Shown piece after piece: positions 1 through 10,697 of a DNA stretch of 64,000 nt. The stretch's first letter is position 1; every line of letters begins with the position of its first letter. The stretch comes from Rhodocollybia butyracea. Taxonomy: Eukaryota > Basidiomycota > Agaricomycetes > Agaricales > Omphalotaceae. Location of the stretch: the NCBI GenBank assembly GCA_015501585.1, contig JADNRY010000120.1:121851-185850 (forward strand), read 5' to 3'. A model generated the notes under the pieces. The model was not told the DNA's origin, searched no databases, and saw only the letters and a program-made list of their open reading frames with translations. Position numbers and translations under genes: made by a program.

Positions 1-669
1 AGATTTCCAGCGTTGAGCGTGCTGCGCAAGGTGAACTAGAGAAGGAAACTCCCCTTTATAAACAGAGCCCCGTAGATCTAGTGCAAGGCTCAATGGACAA
101 TCAACCGATCTTTCCAAATATCGGGCAACAGTATCAACGAAACCAGCCTGTGATTTCGCTTGATCCAGTGTAGCAATGCATATCTCCAGCTTCAGGTTAG
201 CCCACAAACATGGGGTAGACAGCGCAAGCGTACGCCAACGAGAACATACGGAGCTGATTACCATTGTAGGAAGATAAGTGATGGCGCGATATTTGAGTGT
301 GGTGGTGGGATGGTGCTCGTTTGACACCCACGGATAGCTCTGGAGAAAATTTTCCTTGCACGCATATTGAAGGATATTCAGCAAGATTTCGTTCGACAAC
401 CTCCGCATTGGGCACAGCAAAGCGCGTAGCTTGGCGCGATGGGTCTCGAGTCGGTGTTTTTGCACCTGGACGAGCATGAGCTCGCTTTGGATACGAGCCA
501 ACTCGGCATCGTGTTCTTTGATATCTTTATCCACCAGAGCCAGCATCTCCTTGAGATCTTTCGCTCGTTCTGGGGTAACTACGAATGGCCCAAATTCCGA
601 CCGAAGTTCATCTTCCATTTCAGCTAGTTCCGCGGAGCCCAAGTTCAAGTGTAATTTCATGGACTTCAT
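1..669 (-). CDS. F-box protein, C-terminus off the window edge
   Basis: The minus strand is open from the ATG at 669 (a second in-frame ATG is at 660) to base 1 with no stop, so about 223 residues of a longer protein are visible. The first ~75 residues are charged and heptad-like (coiled coil: ...LARIQSELMLVQVQKHRL...). An F-box follows (LCPMRRLSNEILLNILQYAC at about residues 85-105), then the VCSRWRTLALSTPCLWANL segment typical of Agaricomycete F-box proteins. F-box proteins are substrate receptors of SCF ubiquitin ligases, and the missing C-terminal part would normally bind substrate. A pyrimidine-rich tract ending in TTTCAG sits just upstream of the start, so an upstream exon is possible. 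A decayed paralogue lies directly upstream. Family assignment is firm; the substrate is unknown. Confidence 0.85.
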   Translation of the reverse strand, partial: MKSMKLHLNLGSAELAEMEDELRSEFGPFVVTPERAKDLKEMLALVDKDIKEHDAELARIQSELMLVQVQKHRLETHRAKLRALLCPMRRLSNEILLNILQYACKENFLQSYPWVSNEHHPTTTLKYRAITYLPTMVISSVCSRWRTLALSTPCLWANLKLEICIATLDQAKSQAGFVDTVARYLERSVDCPLSLALDLRGSVYKGEFPSLVHLAQHAQRWKS

Positions 670-779
670 TTGGCTCGAGCAAGATGATGAGGCGATCTGA
701 AAGTAGAAAGTAAGAGTTAATTACATAGAAAAAACTGTCATATTCACTGATAGTATGAGGACCAATTAGTTTGAGCGAG

Positions 780-1790
780 AGTAAGCCTCAAGGCAAACGC
801 GAGCAAACGGCCAGGCCCACAGCAGGCGCTATGGGTAGAACCAAGTAGCCAATGGAGATAGACGCGGATAAGTGTTGTAGGCTCGAGATGAGATCGATGA
901 GATGTGGTCTAATGGATTCAGTCGTCGATATCAAGACGGGGTAGAGATGCAGCGGGGAGAGATAGGCCATATAGGGCGTGTGCAGTAATCATACAAGATG
1001 ATCTCCATATGAGATAAAGCGTTATCTGGCCAGGTGGCAGGCTCCGTGGCATTTCCACATGAATATCGTTCAAGGAGGGAAAGTCGAAGGAGATAAATAC
1101 CAGTCTTGTGACGATGGAACTGTCAAGAGAGGTGTTTGTGGAACAGGAACGTTGAGGACAGCGTTATTGAGGGCGAGCATGGTTTATCCAGTTTTTGTAA
1201 TGTTGCAACACGCACCCTCTGCCAACGACTCAATCAAACATTCAATGCCGTGCAAGGTGGATTAGATTCCGTTTTATTGAATGTAAGTACATTGTACAAT
1301 GTACTATCCAGTGCAAGGCGCAATCATACAACCTTTCCGCTAAGTTGGCTGGACGTAGCAGGTATATCTCCAGCGCGAAGTTGATCCACAAACTAGGTGA
1401 GGTCAGCGCAAGCTCACGCCAACGGAAGCATACAGAGTTGATTGTCATTGTGTAATGACGGTAGTTGTGAGTTTGGTGGTGGTTTTTGGTCCGACATGGG
1501 TACTCTGGTGGAAAATTTCCTACGCATTTATACAGTGACAGCTCGAGCATAAACGAAGTTGACAGCATCACATCGGGATAGGAAAGCACGTAGCTTTGCC
1601 CTCTACTAGTACTACTAGTTCTCGAGTCCCTCTTTTTGTGCACGCCGCCGCCTGAAACGATACGAGCCATCTTGGATCCCTATTATTCTTTGGTGTTTTG
1701 TCTGCGAGAGCCAGTATCTCCTTGAGCTCTTCTGCTTGTTCTGGGAAAACCACGATTGCCCAAATTTTGAAATTTCAGCCTACAGCTAAG
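780..1790 (-). pseudogene. Decayed tandem copy of the F-box gene
   Basis: Pieces matching the neighbouring F-box gene are scattered over several minus-strand frames. A FPEQAEELKEILALADK segment (near 1690-1750) matches the coiled-coil region of the intact copy, and INSVCFRWRELALTSPSLWI (near 1400-1460) matches its post-F-box motif. Leucine-rich stretches such as HLIDLISSLQHLSASI (near 870-910) look like the downstream repeat region. No single frame spans the gene, and the F-box itself cannot be read continuously. It is best explained as a tandem duplicate inactivated by indels. The order and strand match the copy at 1-669. Confidence 0.65.
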
Positions 1791-1820
1791 TAGTTTCGTT
1801 CAAAGGAAGGAAGGAGTCAG

Positions 1821-1866
1821 CAAGGTTAGGTTAGGTTAGGTTTATTACCGGCTTGGACAAGTGCTG
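1821..1866 (+). repeat. Direct repeat, left copy (TTAGGT-containing)
   Basis: A 46-bp segment with three tandem GGTTA-type units followed by TTTATTACCGGCTTGGA recurs almost exactly at 2395-2441, the only difference being one C inserted in the second copy. The 528 bp between the copies hold no gene I can recognise. The pair could be flanks of a small insertion or a duplicated promoter segment, since the second copy lies just upstream of the MATE gene. Confidence 0.7.
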
Positions 1867-2394
1867 ATACGCCGGGATCCGAGAAGCTACCTGATGTATC
1901 TATTTATGTACATCATCGTCTCGGGGCCAACTCTCGGGTGTCCGGACGAGCTCACTACGCTTGGTAGCGGTAGATCCGTGAGCCACAAGAGAGACCAAGA
2001 GTACAGGAATCAAAGCTAAATTAAAAGTATCTACTGCAAGACTATGTCACGGTGTTCATATAATGGGCATCATAAATAGTTAAGTATTCTTCTTTTAAAG
2101 CCAACCTCTTTAAAGCCAACCTCGCACAGCAAAAGCAACGTGAACCTGACGCCGTCTCAAGCTCGGGCAATCGAAGTGTGGTTGTCCGGCAGCGGGCCGG
2201 TACGGAATCTGTGGCTAGTGCGAAGCAGCAAATGTCGTCGTCGTCGTTTTTCATGCCGACGAGGAAGAGATTTCCTTTATCCACGAAACTTGAGCAACAG
2301 TAGTTGTATGCACATATATGGCGAATTTCAGTGGAATCGACGGTGCGATGAGCTGGATTACTTCGACAGTTTTGGATGATGGACGTTCAAATGT

Positions 2395-2441
2395 CAAGGT
2401 TAGGTTAGGTTAGGTTTATTACCGGCTTGGACCAAGTGCTG
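2395..2441 (+). repeat. Direct repeat, right copy
   Basis: Second copy of the repeat at 1821-1866, with one extra C. It lies about 170 bp upstream of the MATE start codon. Confidence 0.7.
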
Positions 2442-2492
2442 GAATAACCGCGAATCGAGAAAAATTGACAAGCGCCCATATCACTGGACTAA

Positions 2493-2499
2493 TATAAAA
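2493..2499 (+). promoter_or_regulatory. TATA-like box upstream of the MATE gene
   Basis: TATAAAA lies 109 bp upstream of the ATG at 2608, a plausible distance for a fungal core promoter. No other support. Confidence 0.35.
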
Positions 2500-2607
2500 A
2501 CCCGGAGCCGTTCTGGTGACTTCATCCATCTCTCCTGTAAGATTGTTTTTTTTGTCATTCAACCTCGCCATAATGTTACTTGTCTCGCAGATTGTGCCAA
2601 AACTAAA

Positions 2608-4917
2608 ATGGACGGATCATCTGAGCCAACTTCAACGTCGAGTTCTCTCTCGGAAATTAGCCCACTGCTCAGAAAGCAGCGTCAAAGACAGATTCCTACT
2701 CTAAAACTGATATGGTCAGAAACTCTTGTTGTGATGAAGTATGCGTTGCCTATATTCGGGTGAGTTCTATTACTCTAGCCTAATTCTTGTTGCTAAACGC
2801 GCTGGTTCGTAGAATCAACATCCTAGAATACTCCCTCGTGTTCGTCTCTGTGCTCTCTATCGGACATCAAGGAACGACCGCTCTTGCTGCTGTCACTATC
2901 GGCGAAATGTCTGTCAATATCACTGGCTTAAGCATCATAATGGGATTTGCGAGTGCACTGGATACCGTGCTACCTTCAGCGTGGACGAGTGAAAGACCGG
3001 AATTAGTTGGGCTTTGGACGCAGAGGATGATGTTGATCGTTGGATTAACTTTGCTGCCGATAATAACGCTCTGGATGAACGCAGAAGCCATCCTATTGAA
3101 ACTTAAACAAGAACCAGAAGTCGCGAGGCTGGCTGCGCTGTATCTACGCTGTATGTGTTTTGGTGTTCCTGGTACGTCATACCTTTGACTCTTTCCGAGG
3201 ATTCACTCAACTCATCTACTGCTACTAGCGTTTGCGTTCAATGTTGTGGGAAGGTGCGCTATGATTCCACGTTAAGCAAAACGATATTAACTGACACAGG
3301 CGGTATCTGCAATGCCAAGGCGCGTCATAATCGAAATCATCTAATGTTCTTGAACCTCATACCTGTACCTCTCCTTTCAGGTCTTTTTTCGGTTCCAACA
3401 CGCATTATCATCGTCATAGCACCAATAAACGTGCTACTAAATTACCTCTTAGGCGCGTCTATATCTTTCAATCAGCGTGTATCTCCTAAACTTGTTCCCT
3501 CGAAACAGTCTGGGGTCCACCATTAACGCGCCTAGGATTCATAGGAGCTCCTCTGGCAACTTCTGCCTCGTATTACCTCTTGTCTCTATCGTACATCGTT
3601 TATGGTGTATTCTGGGTCGATAGAAAGGCTTGGTACCCGATCACGTTCAACAACCTGCAGGGTGTATTCGGTTGGCAGAATTTAGGTCTCTTATTCAAGC
3701 TGGGTTTGGCAGGTGTAGGTGAGCGTCTAGACGTCTATGGTTGGCTCGTCGTTCTCCGTCGCTAAACTAGTGTAGGCCAAACGGTCTCCGAGTGGTGGAG
3801 CTGGGAAATCTGTGCTCTTGTTGCTTCCCAGTGAGTCCTTTTGCGCTCTTGTATCCTCGTTGAATTACACTCTTAGCTCATAATATAACAGGTTAGGCTC
3901 GGACGCTGTCCTTGCTTCCCAGTCCATCCTTGTCGTCACGTCATCCATTACGTGGCAAATTCCTTTCGCGCTGGGTATCGCTGCTTCCATACGGTTAGTT
4001 CGGCTTGAAAACTTCTCAAATTATGGTATTCAAACAACGAATAGGATTGGAAATCTTCTCGGAAAAGGAGAAGCTCTAGGTGCGGGCGCCGCCGCCAAGG
4101 GGACGATACTGGCTGGGTTAGTTTTTGCGAGTATTATGAGGTATGTATGCTGCCTCCCTACTTTTGGCAGTTCTCAATCGTTTTTTTCGAAAGTGTGGTG
4201 CTCCTCGTCTTCCGAAACTCCTTTGCTCTGCTTTTTAACAACGATCCATGTACGTTTGTGATTGCAGAGATTCTCATTTTCCTTCAGTCGTCTAACCCTT
4301 CGCCTTATTATTTTGTAGACGTCGTAAAGACTGTAGCATCCATCATCCCTCTTCTCGCAATTTTCCAAGTTTTTGATGCTACTGCTGGCATATCGTCTGG
4401 GATTTTAAGGGCAAGAGGTAAACAGGTACTGGGCGCGGTGTTGAATATAACGTGAATATGCCTTTCTTTCAACTTCGTCTTTATCTTTCTGAGCTAACAT
4501 ATCTTGACCCCTCCCAGTGCGTATTATGTCCTCGGCATTCCCTTTGGGATATTCCTCGCGTTTTCTTCCGCTACGCATATGGGCCTCGAGGGACTTTGGG
4601 TGGGACTGACGGTCGCGTTGGTTTATTGTGCTGGGTTTGGCGTTGTGATGAGCGTGTGGACGCCGGATTGGGAGGAGGAGGTGAGGAAGGTTGCAACGAG
4701 GATTGAGGATGAGGGCGAGAGGGAGCGTGAACGAGAGGAGAGGGAGGAGCGGGAACAGGCGGATTCGATTCGGAGTAGTGAAGTTGGAGGGCGTAGTGGG
4801 AAGAAAAGGCGGCGATGGGTGGGGTCTGAGGAGGGGAGGTTGAGTGCTGGAGGTAGTAGTTTAAGTAGAAGTAGCACCATCGCGGTTGCCCCTGTAGACA
4901 CTGACGATTCAGTATAA
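2608..4917 (+). CDS. MATE-family multidrug/toxin efflux transporter (12 exons)
   Basis: Splicing twelve exons (2608-2759, 2813-3171, 3229-3253, 3300-3319, 3381-3452, 3509-3718, 3776-3830, 3892-3993, 4045-4140, 4194-4249, 4319-4451, 4518-4917) gives 1680 nt, an uninterrupted 559-residue protein. It shows the fungal MATE pattern: a polar N-terminus, hydrophobic segments beginning YALPIFG-INILEYSLVFVSVL, ATIGEM-like and NITGLSIIMGFASALDT motifs, FSVPTRIIIVIAPINVLLNY, GFIGAPLATSASYY, AGISSGILRARGKQVLGAV, and a highly charged cytoplasmic tail rich in Glu/Arg. MATE proteins export organic cations or toxins by H+ or Na+ antiport, typically at the plasma or vacuolar membrane. Introns 4 (from 3320) and 5 (from 3453) only keep the frame if GC donors (GGCGCGT) are used; the other nine are GT-AG. 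A 3' fragment of this gene recurs near 39640-39835. Confidence 0.9.
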
Positions 4918-5427
4918 AGGAATTTTTTTTGCTTTCTTTGCCTCATGCACTTGCACGCCGTCACGTTCCTTTCCATAAAGTATAGGATGGCAGTAGATCG
5001 CTCAGGAGTAGCTATAATATGCGCGGCAATAAGCGAAGCGCTCCCCCACGTAATGAATCTGGAATCCGGAACAGGTTCTAAGAGGCTAAGTTGTAAGTAC
5101 ACGTTTGGCAGCTGCTTCAAACTCCACTGACCCAATATCTCATTCAATACTTCCCGCAGGTATCGCAGGTCATTGACAGATTTAATAGATAAGAAGGAAC
5201 GAAGGAACGATAGGAACTCATTGGCTCACTTAATGTTAAAATTAAGTTAAAATCACACTCGACAACTCAACAACACTGTCAGTTATGACTGAGGCTCATA
5301 TCAGACTCATTAGTAGATCAGACTCATTAGTAGATAGAATACTTAAAACATAGATATACTACCACCGCATTGACAGTTCTACTAATATCGGCGGCGGTGT
5401 GCAGGTACGGGATCATATCGATATCGT
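4918..5427. other. Intergenic, no gene recognised
   Basis: Nothing codes convincingly here. The stretch holds the MATE 3' untranslated region and a short duplicated GACTCATTAGTAGAT motif near 5305-5335. Confidence 0.5.
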
Positions 5428-5639
5428 TGTAAGTATGGCGTATACTCACACGTGCTCCGCACTGCCACCATCCGTTTATTCTTCGTTTCATCATAGATAA
5501 CCTTACCGTACCGACAACCACCACCGTTAGTTCTTATCGTTGCTAGTAGGCCTCGCGTCTCGCCGTTTGGAATATAACGTGGTCCTGTCAATACGTGTGA
5601 TTGTCAGGGTTTCTGTCGAGACTAAACGACAGCCTTTCA
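5428..5639. mobile_element. Solo LTR (212 bp) with 5-bp target duplication
   Basis: The element begins TGTAAGTATGG and ends GACAGCCTTTCA, that is TG...CA. It is flanked on both sides by ATCGT (5423-5427 and 5640-5644). A related copy at 15905-16129 has its own different 5-bp duplication. No internal retrotransposon sequence accompanies either copy, which fits solo LTRs left by recombination between two LTRs. Confidence 0.8.
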
Positions 5640-6380
5640 ATCGTGTAATGAACAGTAGTCAAGGCCAATTCATTCAAAATTGAACCGTGCTTGGGAAAGA
5701 GTACGAATTTCTTCTTGCTCTTCCGGTTTCGGAATGAGTCGATGGAGCGTTGCCACGCTGGACATCGGATAGCTCATTGAACACTTATTGGGGAGATATT
5801 TTAATAAGAGTCCAGACGATTTTTCCGACTTGAAATCGTTAAAGTTGTAGGTCATGGGATCTAGTATGAGTATAATTAATCGATAGAGAGCTTAAGTCTT
5901 GAGGAAGGAAGGAGGGATTATGATCGATGAAGTTGGCAGCTGGCCTGGACTCATGAAAAATGCATTCAGGCGCTTATGTTCTGGTCATGAACTGGCCTCT
6001 ATGGGCTTATGCGGCTTTTTTCGCTGGATAAGGGATAACTACAAATCTAGATGAAGTTTATAGCAGCCTGGCAAGCTAAAAGCAGAGTACTCTAGAGGGA
6101 TGATCGGACGGATTTGTGATCACTGATCAGGGGGTATCACCAATTCTTAATATCAATGCTGTAGTAGCAGGCTGTAGCCTGAGAACTGCCTACCCAATTG
6201 ATAGAGTAAAGGATAATCGATAGAGTTCTATTAGTGCATTCCATACAGGACATCAAGCCATGTGTTCGTGGTATACTTATATCGTTGGTGACTGCGCTAC
6301 AGCCCCCAGTCAATCCTTCTCACTCTCACTGCCAGCAGCTGGTTGACAACAAACTTTTGCCCAAGTTTCTTGATACCACT
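5640..6380. other. Intergenic, no gene recognised
   Basis: No coding sequence or repeat that I can support. The right part would be the promoter of the CHAT gene. Confidence 0.4.
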
Positions 6381-6695
6381 ATGACTTCAGAAAATCGAAG
6401 GGTTCTGTCTGTAATGGTAGGGGAATTCACAACCGCAATTGAAGACTGATAACAGGTATATACAGAATCATGATGCAGTTGAGTCAAGCGAGCAAGTTCC
6501 TTTGCATGAAGAAGACCCTCTCATCACTGAAGAGGTGAGTATCTAGGTTATTGTCGAGTTTCATGCTTATCTAAAAAATACCTGAAGATTTACACTTTTC
6601 CATCGTTTAGTCTAATTTGGTGGTTGATGAGCTGGATACAACAGCTGAAATTTCGAGCAATGTTATGGCTCTACCACAGCGATCATCCCAAGCAT
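6381..6695 (+). other. Possible 5' exons of the CHAT gene, out of frame with the main body
   Basis: An ATG at 6381 with exons 6381-6416 and 6466-6534 and a third exon from 6611 gives one open acidic sequence (…EEDPLITEE, then SNLVVDELDTTAEISSNV). The introns (6417-6465 and 6535-6610) have GT-AG ends. This frame stops at the TAG at 6694-6696. The main frame takes over near 6676 with DHPKHSHLLSNLAKLHF, the usual start of the repeat region. Moving between the frames needs one base to be skipped, so either a one-base insertion damaged the 5' end or translation starts at 6627. Confidence 0.45.
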
Positions 6696-9600
6696 AGTCA
6701 TTTACTCAGCAACCTAGCCAAATTGCACTTTACACGTTCTCAAGTGCGTCCTCCTATACCACCTATGACAGACCTGGAGACTGCTATTGTGCATGAACGT
6801 GAGGCATTAGCGTTTCGCCCTCATGGTCACCCACACCGTCATATATCGGTTGGAAACCTGGCCATGTCATTGTCCTTTCGCTTCAACGTGTCTGAAAATA
6901 GGGATGATCTTGAAGAGGCCATCAAGTATGCTCGTGAAACAGTGGCTATCCGTCCAAAAACCCATCCTTACTTTCATATTGCCCTTAGTAATCTGGCTTC
7001 CTCCCTTTTTCTTCAGTTCCATCGAGCCCGGAATGTTAAAGACTTGGATGAATGTCTTGAGAACGAGTATGCGGCTTTGGAGCTGCGCCCACTGGGTCAT
7101 TCCTATCGTTCGATATCTCTTTCTAATATTGCTCGATACCTTCATACTCGTTTCTTCGAGTCTAATCGCATGGAAAATCTGGATAAAGCAATCGCACTTC
7201 AGCATGAAGCTGTAGATGATTGCCCCAGCAACCATCCTATGAAGAATGTAACACATGGAGAGCTCTCTCAATTATTACTTTGCCGATTTTCCTACCTCAG
7301 TGACATCAAGGACCTTCATGCTGCGATTGATCAAGGTCACGCGGCGTTGGCCAGCTGTCCTTCTAATCACCCAACTTATCCTTCGGCGCTTGGTAATTTG
7401 GCCTCATTACTCCATGTACGTTCTATTGAGGGCGGAACAACAGATGATCTCAAGAAGGCGATTGAGCATGGCCATGCCTCGCTTGATCTTCATCCGCCAG
7501 GTCATCCCATGCGACGACCCACGCTTCAGCTCCTTGCTGGGTTATATAATTCACGCTTCTACCAGGCTGGAGATATCAACGATCTTCATGAAGCTGTCAA
7601 ACATGGAAGTGCCAGCCTTAACTCTCACCCTCCTGACAGTCCCAGCCGTATTGCTGCGGTTGGCATAGTTGTCTCCTCCCTTGCTCTGCGATTCATCCAG
7701 CTTGGTCGCATGGAAGATCTTGAGGATGCTCTGGAACATGCGCGGGCCGCCCTGAAGCAATTGCCTGATGGAGTTCCAGGTCATGATCTGGCATTGCAAA
7801 GTGTTGCAGGTCTACTTCAAGCTCGCTTTGATGAGTTTGGACGCTTGGACGATATAAATGAGGCTATCGAGCTAGAGCATGCTGTTTTGGATCTCCATCC
7901 TGTTGGGCACCCTGGCCGTGAGCAATCACTTGGGACTTACGCATTTTCCTTTACATCACGGTTCACTCGTTTTGGGAATTTAGATGACCTAGATAAGGCC
8001 ATCAAGTACCAGCGTGAATCACTGATGTTACGTCCTTCTGGTCATCGCAACCGGCCACTCTCTTTGAGTAATCTTGCCACTGCACTGGGTATGCGCTTTG
8101 ACAAGGTTCATGAAACAAAAGATCTTGATGAAGCAATTGAATTTGAACGAGAAGCTCTGGGGCTACGTCCTCCGGGACATCCTCATCGACATTACTATTC
8201 ACTTGATTCTCTTGCAAAATTACTTCACCAGCGCTTTCAGAGTAGCGGGAATAGAGATGATCTTGAGCAATCTCTAAAATATTCCATGGAAGCATACACC
8301 ACAGCAGAAAAAAATATGGATCCATTACTTCCAAAGATCTCCATTACCCTTGCAGATTTGTACAAAGCAGATGGTAATATTGACTTGGCATTTACCCTGC
8401 TCAACGAAGCTTCGGAAAATACTACATCCTCATTGTTGAACCGTTTTGAGGCTGCCATAGCCTGGGTAAAATTAGGCCGTAACGTTGATCACGCTTCCAC
8501 TTCTGTTGCCTATGACAAAGCCCTGCTTTTGGTCCAGCGCTCCTTATTCTTGCGAGCTACAGTGGAAATGCAACACAGTCTCCTCTCCCGGGATGACGTA
8601 AAATTTTTAGCCTCAGAAGCCACTTCATGGGCTCTCCGAAAAGGGAATCTTGAGGGAGCTTTACAAACGTTCGAGCAGGGCAGGGCACTGTTCTGGTCAA
8701 AGATCCGTCGCTTCCGAGAGCCTCTTACGGATCTCAGAGCTAGATACCCTGATAAGGCTGACGAGTTTGAGGACTTGAGCTCCCGTCTTGAACACCTTGC
8801 AACTGCAAAATCTGGCTCCACTGTGGCAGATAGTCGTACCATTGACTCTTTGAAACTTTTGGGAGACAACGAACCTTCGCTGCCTCCCGGTTTCAAACAG
8901 AGTTTGACTGCAGCGGCCGCAGCGCGTTCAGCTACAATGGTGAAACAGAATTTGAACTTAAAGCTGGCAAACAAAACCCAAGACCAGTCCGCTGCAGCAT
9001 TTGATCAGCAGATCAAAGAACAGAGGCTTTTGGCAGAGAGGTGGAATGATATGTTGTCTGAAATACAGGCCTTGGGGCCAAAGTTTAACAACTTCTTAGG
9101 ACCAGTGCCTGTCGATGAGCTCAAGACTGCGGCAAAATATGGACCTGTCATTCTACTCAACCATGCTGAATTGTTCATTGACGCCCTTATCATCCTGCCC
9201 AATGGAGAGATTTCTCACATACCCCTCACTGACACTGCCCCAGAGCTTCTTGGGAGTCTTTCTTCACAGATGGATAGAATTAGAAGCAGGGATACAGCAA
9301 ATTCAGAGCCTCGGGATCCGAGCCTTAGGCTGAAGCCAAAAATTAATCGTCCAGTAATCAGTGACTCGGATGACCTCGAGAGCCTGACAATGTTACGTAC
9401 CCTTTGGGAAATAGTCGTCGAACCTGTTGTGAAGGCCTTGCTACGCATGGGGAGAAAAGAGAATTCACGTATCTGGTGGTGCCCAGGGGGGAAGCTTAGT
9501 CAGTTTCCAATACACGCTGCTGGTCCTTACAAGGATGGGGAGAAAAATCTATATGATTATTTTATCTCTTCTTATACCTCAACCTTATCGTCTTTGATTG

Positions 9601-10314
9601 CGGCACGTCAGTCTCAATCAAACAGTACGCAAGAGTCTGCCAGTGTCCAAACGTCGGCCAGTATGCCAGAGTCAGCCACTGGCAAGGTTCTAGCTATTGG
9701 ACAATCTACGAGTCTTCCAAAGGTAAGTCTTTCCTAAGATTTTGTTGGAACGATTCGGCCGACACTTACACAATGTCATCTAGGTGGATGACGAGCTCAG
9801 GGTTCTGGAAGAGATCTTTGCTGAAAAAGCAACAATACTCAAAAACGACAAAGCTGACCCCCAATCAGTCCTCGCTAAACTGCCTGTTCATCCATGGGCG
9901 CACTTTTCATGCCATGGTGCCCGAGGCACTCCTCAAGAGCCGCTGTCATCCTATTTTGAGCTCCATGGAGCTCAGCTTTCTCTGTTAGAGATCCTGGAGA
10001 CGAGACTTTCGAATGCGGAGCTAGCATTTCTTGCGGCATGTCATAGCGCAGCAGGTGAGCCGGAGACACCAGACGAAGCCCTCAGTCTGGCTGTCACCCT
10101 ACAATTTTGTGGATTCCCCAGAGTGATTGGAACATTATGGGAGATGACGGATGATGATGGGCCACCTCTGGTCGAGAAATTCTATGGGCATATCCTGCAG
10201 AATGGCATTGAGGACTCAGCAGTTGCCTTGAACCTTGCCGTGAAGAGTCTACAGCATAATGTTGAGGGAGCTCATCCTCGCCGATGGGCAACATTTATAC
10301 ATATTGGGGTCTGA
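6627..10314 (+). CDS. TPR-repeat protein with C-terminal CHAT (caspase-like) protease domain
   Basis: Exons 6627-9722 and 9784-10314 join in frame (intron 9723-9783, GTAAGT...CTAG) to give about 1208 residues. Residues ~60-580 are about eleven TPR-like repeats with a 51-residue period, each ending in a pattern like EHxxAALxLxPxGHPxR. A linker of about 250 residues leads to the CHAT domain at the C-terminus. HFSCHG (His ~1076) and LAACHSA (Cys ~1118) match the His-Cys dyad of CHAT peptidases, and GTLWEMTDDDGPPLVEKFY is the usual end of the domain. CHAT proteins are caspase/separase-clan peptidases; bacterial TPR-CHAT proteins act in defence and cell death. Agaricomycetes carry many paralogues of unproven function. 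Activity is inferred from the dyad only. The start codon is uncertain because of a frame change just upstream. Confidence 0.88.
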
Positions 10315-10320
10315 GCCTCC

Positions 10321-10326
10321 AATAAA
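10321..10326 (+). terminator. Poly(A) signal of the CHAT gene
   Basis: AATAAA starts 7 bases after the stop codon of the CHAT gene. It is close to the stop but has the canonical sequence. Confidence 0.35.
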
Positions 10327-10697
10327 TAAGCCGAATTTTGTGTAGCAGGTACTAAAGGTGGTAAACTCTTGTTACTTGTACTTTGTTTTGAGTATCGTAG
10401 TTTGTTTTCTATATAAACCAGCGCTATCCTTACGAGTGAACTACCGTCACGGATACCCAGCCCCAAGCATTATCACTGCCGGCTTCAAACAAAGACACAG
10501 TATCGAACAAGGGCGGATGACTACACGTAAGTGGGCAAGGAGCAAATAAGCCCAAGGCTAAGTCGAAACTGGAGAACGCTTATAAATTGCTTTGTACAAT
10601 CGGGAGCGACAACTTCACAGTGACTTCAGCGATACAGATACAGGCAAAATTACACAGCATTGAAATATTGCAAGTTAGGATCGTGGGCATTATCAAG
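10327..10697. other. Intergenic between convergent genes
   Basis: The CHAT gene and the minus-strand gene at 10698-11840 converge here. No further feature seen. Confidence 0.4.

Noticed and set aside
1826..1845. GGTTAGGTTAGG tract as an internal telomere
   Set aside because: Only three imperfect units of TTAGGT, repeated identically 574 bp away as part of a longer repeat.
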